Shown: in pieces, positions 61,286 to 64,000 of the stretch
Numbering within the stretch: the stretch's first letter is position 1
How the letters are laid out: every line of letters begins with the position of its first letter
Assembly: GCA_035560235.1 (NCBI GenBank)
Contig: DATMAG010000047.1
Coordinates: 81,676 to 145,675, forward strand
DNA length: 64,000 nucleotides
Source: DASRDU01 sp035560235
GTDB taxonomy: Bacteria > Acidobacteriota > Blastocatellia > RBC074
Direction of reading: 5' to 3'
The notes under the pieces: model-generated
Database searches by the model: none
The model's input: only the letters and a program-made list of their open reading frames with translations
What the model was told of the DNA's origin: nothing
Position numbers and translations under genes: made by a program

Positions 61286-62508
61286 TATTCCCTCACGGCA
61301 ATGAATCTGGTGCGGCCCGCCGCTGGCCGCGCGGTGTCATCGTTCAGATCGAAGCTCTGCCGCGTGCGCAGCGTCAGACCCGGTCGGCGCGAAAAGACTT
61401 CGATGTAACGGCGGCTTTCGCGCAGCGGCCCGCGCTCGGTCAGATAAGCCATCGTGTACTGCGCGCCGATGTCCCTGATGATCCGGTCGGGCGTTTGCAG
61501 GAAATCGTCAAAATATTCCGGCAGCAGAATCTCTCCGCCGCTCGTTTCAGCCAGGTCCTTCAGATACGACTCGGTCAGGCCGAGTTCGCGCACATATTTC
61601 ATCAGTTCCGTGCCGCGCTTGTATGTAGCCGAGGTCGGCTGCTCGTGCGCGCCTGTCCAGCGCAGCATATTCGTGATCTGATTGCGCAGCAGCGCTGTCC
61701 AGCTGATGACGAAGACCGTGGCCTGGGCGCGCGCGACGGCATCGAAGGCTTCCTGACGCCGTTTTTTGCTGTTGGAATCGAGTCCGTCGCTGACGAGGAC
61801 GATGATGCGGCGACCGTTGTCGCGCTGGCGCAGCTTTTCAGCGGCGAGGATCAGCGCGTCGTGAAAACTGGCTTTGATTCCGGCGCGGAACTTCGACTTG
61901 AGCGAGTTGACGGCTTCGCTGCGATCGAGCGTCCAGTCCTGAACCAGCTGCACCCGGTCGGCATACTGAATGATCGCCAGATGATCAGCGGGCGCGAGCT
62001 TTGTGACAAAGCTGTCGGCCAGATCGCGGGCCACAGGGTTGGGCACGACCTCGTACTTCGGGCGCTTGTAGGGATTCTCGAAGCGTTCCGGCTCGGGATC
62101 GTACAACCGGCTCGGCCCGTTTTTGAACGTCCCGATTTCGTTGTTGAGATCGAGCACCAGAACGATGTTCGCCGGTTCGTGGCGCAGCCAGGTCACAGCG
62201 CGTTCTTCGCCGTCCTCGACGACCAGCAGATCTTCAGGCTTCAGGTCGCTGACATTTTTGCCCAGCGGATCCCAGGCGCGCAGCGGCAGATGCACTTCAC
62301 GAGTTTCGATCCGCACGTCAGGTTTCTGCTGCTGACTGTCGGGCGGCGGCGTGACTTTGCGCCCCGACTGCGCCAGCACGGGAGAGCAGAGCAGCAGGAA
62401 GGCAAAAGGCAAAAGTGAAATCAGAAAGAAATTCCTGATGTGAAAAGACAGGGTGCCGAACCTTTGCCTTTTGCCCTTTGCCTTTTGCCTTTTGATTTCT
62501 GCTTTCAT
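61285..62508 (-). CDS. Acidobacteria-type VWA-domain exported protein
   Basis: 407 residues. After a signal peptide (h-region FLISLLPFAFLLLCSPVLAQ, near 28-47) comes the segment RIETREVHLPLRAWDPLGKNVSDLKPEDLLVVEDGEERAV, the typical lead-in of the VWFA-related Acidobacterial domain. A VWA domain follows: NIVLVLDLNNEIG near 121 (a MIDAS DxSxS-like site, here DLNNE, so metal binding may be weakened), ASFHDALILAAEKL near 214 and IIVLVSDGLDSNS near 235. The ATG at 62508 overlaps the upstream stop (ATGA). The whole N-terminal region up to the signal core is encoded by an inverted repeat. Confidence 0.85.
   Translation of the reverse strand: MKAEIKRQKAKGKRQRFGTLSFHIRNFFLISLLPFAFLLLCSPVLAQSGRKVTPPPDSQQQKPDVRIETREVHLPLRAWDPLGKNVSDLKPEDLLVVEDGEERAVTWLRHEPANIVLVLDLNNEIGTFKNGPSRLYDPEPERFENPYKRPKYEVVPNPVARDLADSFVTKLAPADHLAIIQYADRVQLVQDWTLDRSEAVNSLKSKFRAGIKASFHDALILAAEKLRQRDNGRRIIVLVSDGLDSNSKKRRQEAFDAVARAQATVFVISWTALLRNQITNMLRWTGAHEQPTSATYKRGTELMKYVRELGLTESYLKDLAETSGGEILLPEYFDDFLQTPDRIIRDIGAQYTMAYLTERGPLRESRRYIEVFSRRPGLTLRTRQSFDLNDDTARPAAGRTRFIAVRE
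62399..62493. repeat. inverted repeat, GGCAAAA family, inside the VWA gene
   Basis: AAGGCAAAAGGCAAAAG at 62399-62415 is complementary to the arm at 62476-62493, with a second tandem stretch at 62461-62476. Same word family as 27390-27473. Unlike all other copies it lies within coding sequence. Confidence 0.88.
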
Positions 62509-63302
62509 AACTCCAGCCATTCACTCGGACGGTCATATTTTGCCACACGCACGCGGTGTCTGGCTTCGGCGGCAAAGAGCGGCGTGCGGGCTTCGAGCGC
62601 CTGGACTGCGGCCAGCCGCGCCACTTCGGGGTGGTTTGAGTTCTGCGAGAGATGCGCGAGGATGATGTGCTGCGCCCGGCCATCGAAATCATCGCGCAGA
62701 AAGCGCGCCGTTTCGTCATTCGAGACGTGGCCCTGACGGCTCATGATCCGCTGCTTGAGCGACCATGGATAGAACGTGCAGGCGCGCAGCATATCAATTT
62801 CGTGATTGGCTTCGAGAATCAGCGCATCGGCTCCGCGAAAGCGTTCCGCCGCGAGCGCGTTGTAATAGCCCAGATCAACCGCCATCCCGATTTTGATGCC
62901 GCGCGCTTCGACCGTGAAGGCGAACGGATCAGCCGCGTCGTGCGGAATCGTGAACGGGTGAAACTTCAGTTCGCCGATCTCGAAATCCTGCGCTGAGGAA
63001 ATCTCTGCGCCGCGCCGGACTGTCTTTTCCCGCTCACCCAGCCCACAGGCGGCGAGCGCCTTCGATGAGATGTAAACCGGCGCGCCCAGGCTTTTTGAGA
63101 CCACTGCCAGCCCGCGCGCGTGGTCGCTGTGTTCGTGGGTGATGACGATGGCGGTCAGGCGGGACGGGTCTTCACCGACCTCCTGAAGGCGGCGCACCAG
63201 CTCCCTGCCGCTCAGCCCGCAGTCAATCAGGACGCGCGTTTCGCCCGACGCAATCAGTGTCGCGTTGCCGGAACTGCCGCTGCCGAGAATGCAGATTCGC
63301 AT
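62505..63302 (-). CDS. YycJ/WalJ-type MBL-fold hydrolase
   Basis: 265 residues. Metallo-beta-lactamase fold beginning RICILGSGSSGNATLI, typical of YycJ (WalJ), with the metal motif THEHSDHARGL near 55 (HxHxDH), the histidine in TIPHDAADPF near 119, LILEANHEIDML near 157 and a late histidine in IILAHLSQNSNHPEV near 213. YycJ relatives are linked to cell division/DNA replication coordination and may be exonucleases. The ATG at 63302 is chosen because the family starts exactly at this point. The VWA gene start overlaps the stop codon. Confidence 0.9.
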   Translation of the reverse strand: MRICILGSGSSGNATLIASGETRVLIDCGLSGRELVRRLQEVGEDPSRLTAIVITHEHSDHARGLAVVSKSLGAPVYISSKALAACGLGEREKTVRRGAEISSAQDFEIGELKFHPFTIPHDAADPFAFTVEARGIKIGMAVDLGYYNALAAERFRGADALILEANHEIDMLRACTFYPWSLKQRIMSRQGHVSNDETARFLRDDFDGRAQHIILAHLSQNSNHPEVARLAAVQALEARTPLFAAEARHRVRVAKYDRPSEWLEL

Positions 63303-63456
63303 GCCTGCTGAAGATAATTCGGAGATGAGCCAATGATGTCGTTCAGTGATTCGGCATCGTAGCACAGCGCTGCAGACCGGGCAATTCAGGCTGCTTCACT
63401 TTCGTCCGCTGCGATGAACGCGCCGTCTGCGCCGGACCTGCACCGCAGGCGCTCTC

Positions 63457-63502
63457 AAAAAAACAAGACACCAGAGAAGCTCTCAGAGCTTCTCTGGTGT
63501 CT
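63457..63502 (-). terminator. rho-independent terminator after the fibronectin type III gene
   Basis: 63466-63483 and 63485-63502 form a perfect 18-bp stem (AGACACCAGAGAAGCTCT and its complement), and on the minus strand it is followed by seven T residues (plus 63457-63463). Best intrinsic terminator in the window. Confidence 0.9.
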
Positions 63503-63528
63503 GAGTCTTTCCGATCTGCCGACGCGGA

Positions 63529-64000
63529 TCAGAAGAAACGTGTTCGCGCGGAGGCGGTGTTGGAATAAGCCGAGTCACCGCTGCTGTTGTACGCCCTGAC
63601 GCGATAAGTGTAAACCGTTCCGGAAGACAGGCCGGTGTTGCTGAAACTGGTCGTGCCTGCCGGAACAGTGGCGATCTGCGCGAAGTTCGTACAACCGCTG
63701 CCCTGACAACGCTCGATCTTGAAGCCGTCCTCATTGTTCGAGTTGTCAGTCCACGCGAGGTTGATCTGGCTCTTTGATGCAGCCGTCGCCGTCAGACTGG
63801 TTGGCGCAGCGGGCGGCGAAGAGGCGGCCTGCGTGGTCGCCGATGCAGTGTTGGTGTAGCCCGAATCACCGGCAGCATTGAAGGCGCGGACGCGATAACT
63901 GTACGAGGTATTGGCCGCAAGGCCCGTGTTGTTGTAGGTCGTGACATTGGCCCCGACCTGGGCAATCTCGGCAAAGTTCGTACAACCGCTGCCCTGACAA
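63529..64000 (-). CDS. fibronectin type III repeat protein, C-terminal part
   Basis: The start is beyond the window. The minus strand reads open from 64000 to TGA 63529-63531, giving two fibronectin type III modules. The last complete one shows PPAAPTSLTATAASKSQINL, then AWTDNSNNEDGFKIER and YTYRVRAYNSSGDSAYSNTA. The segment CQGSGCTNFAxIA, with paired cysteines, recurs at a 291-bp (97-codon) interval (63709 and 64000). The product is probably extracellular, where such modules bind polysaccharide or act as spacers. The protein ends right after the last module (TASARTRFF), with no anchor or sorting signal. Confidence 0.9.
   Translation of the reverse strand, partial: CQGSGCTNFAEIAQVGANVTTYNNTGLAANTSYSYRVRAFNAAGDSGYTNTASATTQAASSPPAAPTSLTATAASKSQINLAWTDNSNNEDGFKIERCQGSGCTNFAQIATVPAGTTSFSNTGLSSGTVYTYRVRAYNSSGDSAYSNTASARTRFF

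Noticed and set aside
61096..62418. 440-codon plus-strand open frame opposite the VWA gene
   Set aside because: Shadow frame; the minus strand has signal peptide, VWA motifs and operon overlaps.
62505..63365. Longer start for the MBL hydrolase at 63365
   Set aside because: The extra 21 residues are not part of the family; RICILGSGSSGN begins at 63302.

Overview
The window looks like a chromosomal segment of an Acidobacteriota member, probably Blastocatellia-like. Reasons: a VWA protein that looks like the 'VWFA-related Acidobacterial domain' family, moderately high GC, many secreted hydrolases, and housekeeping genes scattered rather than in classical operons (an isolated atpD-atpC pair, purS and purB apart from the other pur genes). 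This assignment is inference from gene content. No rRNA, tRNA, CRISPR array, insertion sequence or prophage was recognised.

Layout. 1-2382 (minus): a frameshifted TlpA-type thioredoxin protein running off the left edge, and a CPA2 cation/proton antiporter. 2627-6091 (plus): a membrane protein of unknown function, glycerol kinase and a DUF218/YdcF protein. 6094-10568 (minus): a probable envelope-polysaccharide operon (response regulator, TPR/YaiO-type outer-membrane barrel, HEAT-repeat membrane protein, family 2 glycosyltransferase), divergent from a large TPR-sigma54 activator (10994-14131). 14183-18144: a deoxyhypusine-synthase-like enzyme, a Uma2 protein and atpDC. 18351-21961 (plus): the most unusual locus, with membrane zinc-ribbon proteins, a GTPase carrying a RanBP2-type zinc finger, and a GAP1-like partner; it resembles the GTPase-centred conflict systems predicted from comparative genomics. 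A DUF4230-like protein, a BamE-like protein and an orphan DNA methyltransferase follow. 24240-29385 (plus): a probable lipid/envelope cluster (radical SAM, MGDG-synthase-like glycosyltransferase, SDR, DedA-PAP2 fusion, small membrane protein). 29391-38173: a purine permease, then a set of exported phosphate/peptide hydrolases (beta-propeller phosphoesterase, trypsin-like protease behind a good sigma54 promoter, Tat-exported PhoD) and a TolB-like propeller. 38185-57112 (plus): Uma2, transketolase, a ParDE-type toxin-antitoxin pair, cytochrome P450, an EfpL/YeiP-type EF-P paralogue, CE15 esterase, Tex, a PhoPQ-related protein, a DUF885 peptidase, an OSBS/NSAR enolase-superfamily enzyme, a DUF5678-like protein with a broken retropepsin, LigA, and a class III aminotransferase behind a structured leader. 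57271-58118 is a small, AT-richer accessory unit with a dCTP-deaminase-like enzyme. 58161-64000 (mostly minus): methyltransferase, purS, purB, the Acidobacteria-type VWA protein, a YycJ-type MBL hydrolase and the C-terminal end of a fibronectin type III protein.

The window-scale oddity is a set of thirteen long inverted repeats, nearly all intergenic. Each is built from short tandem words of about 7-10 bp followed by their reverse complement across a spacer. At least seven word families are present, and four families occur twice. One copy lies inside a gene and encodes most of its signal peptide. Together with the frameshifts near 95 and 19735 and the in-frame stop at 53147, these are the features most worth following up.
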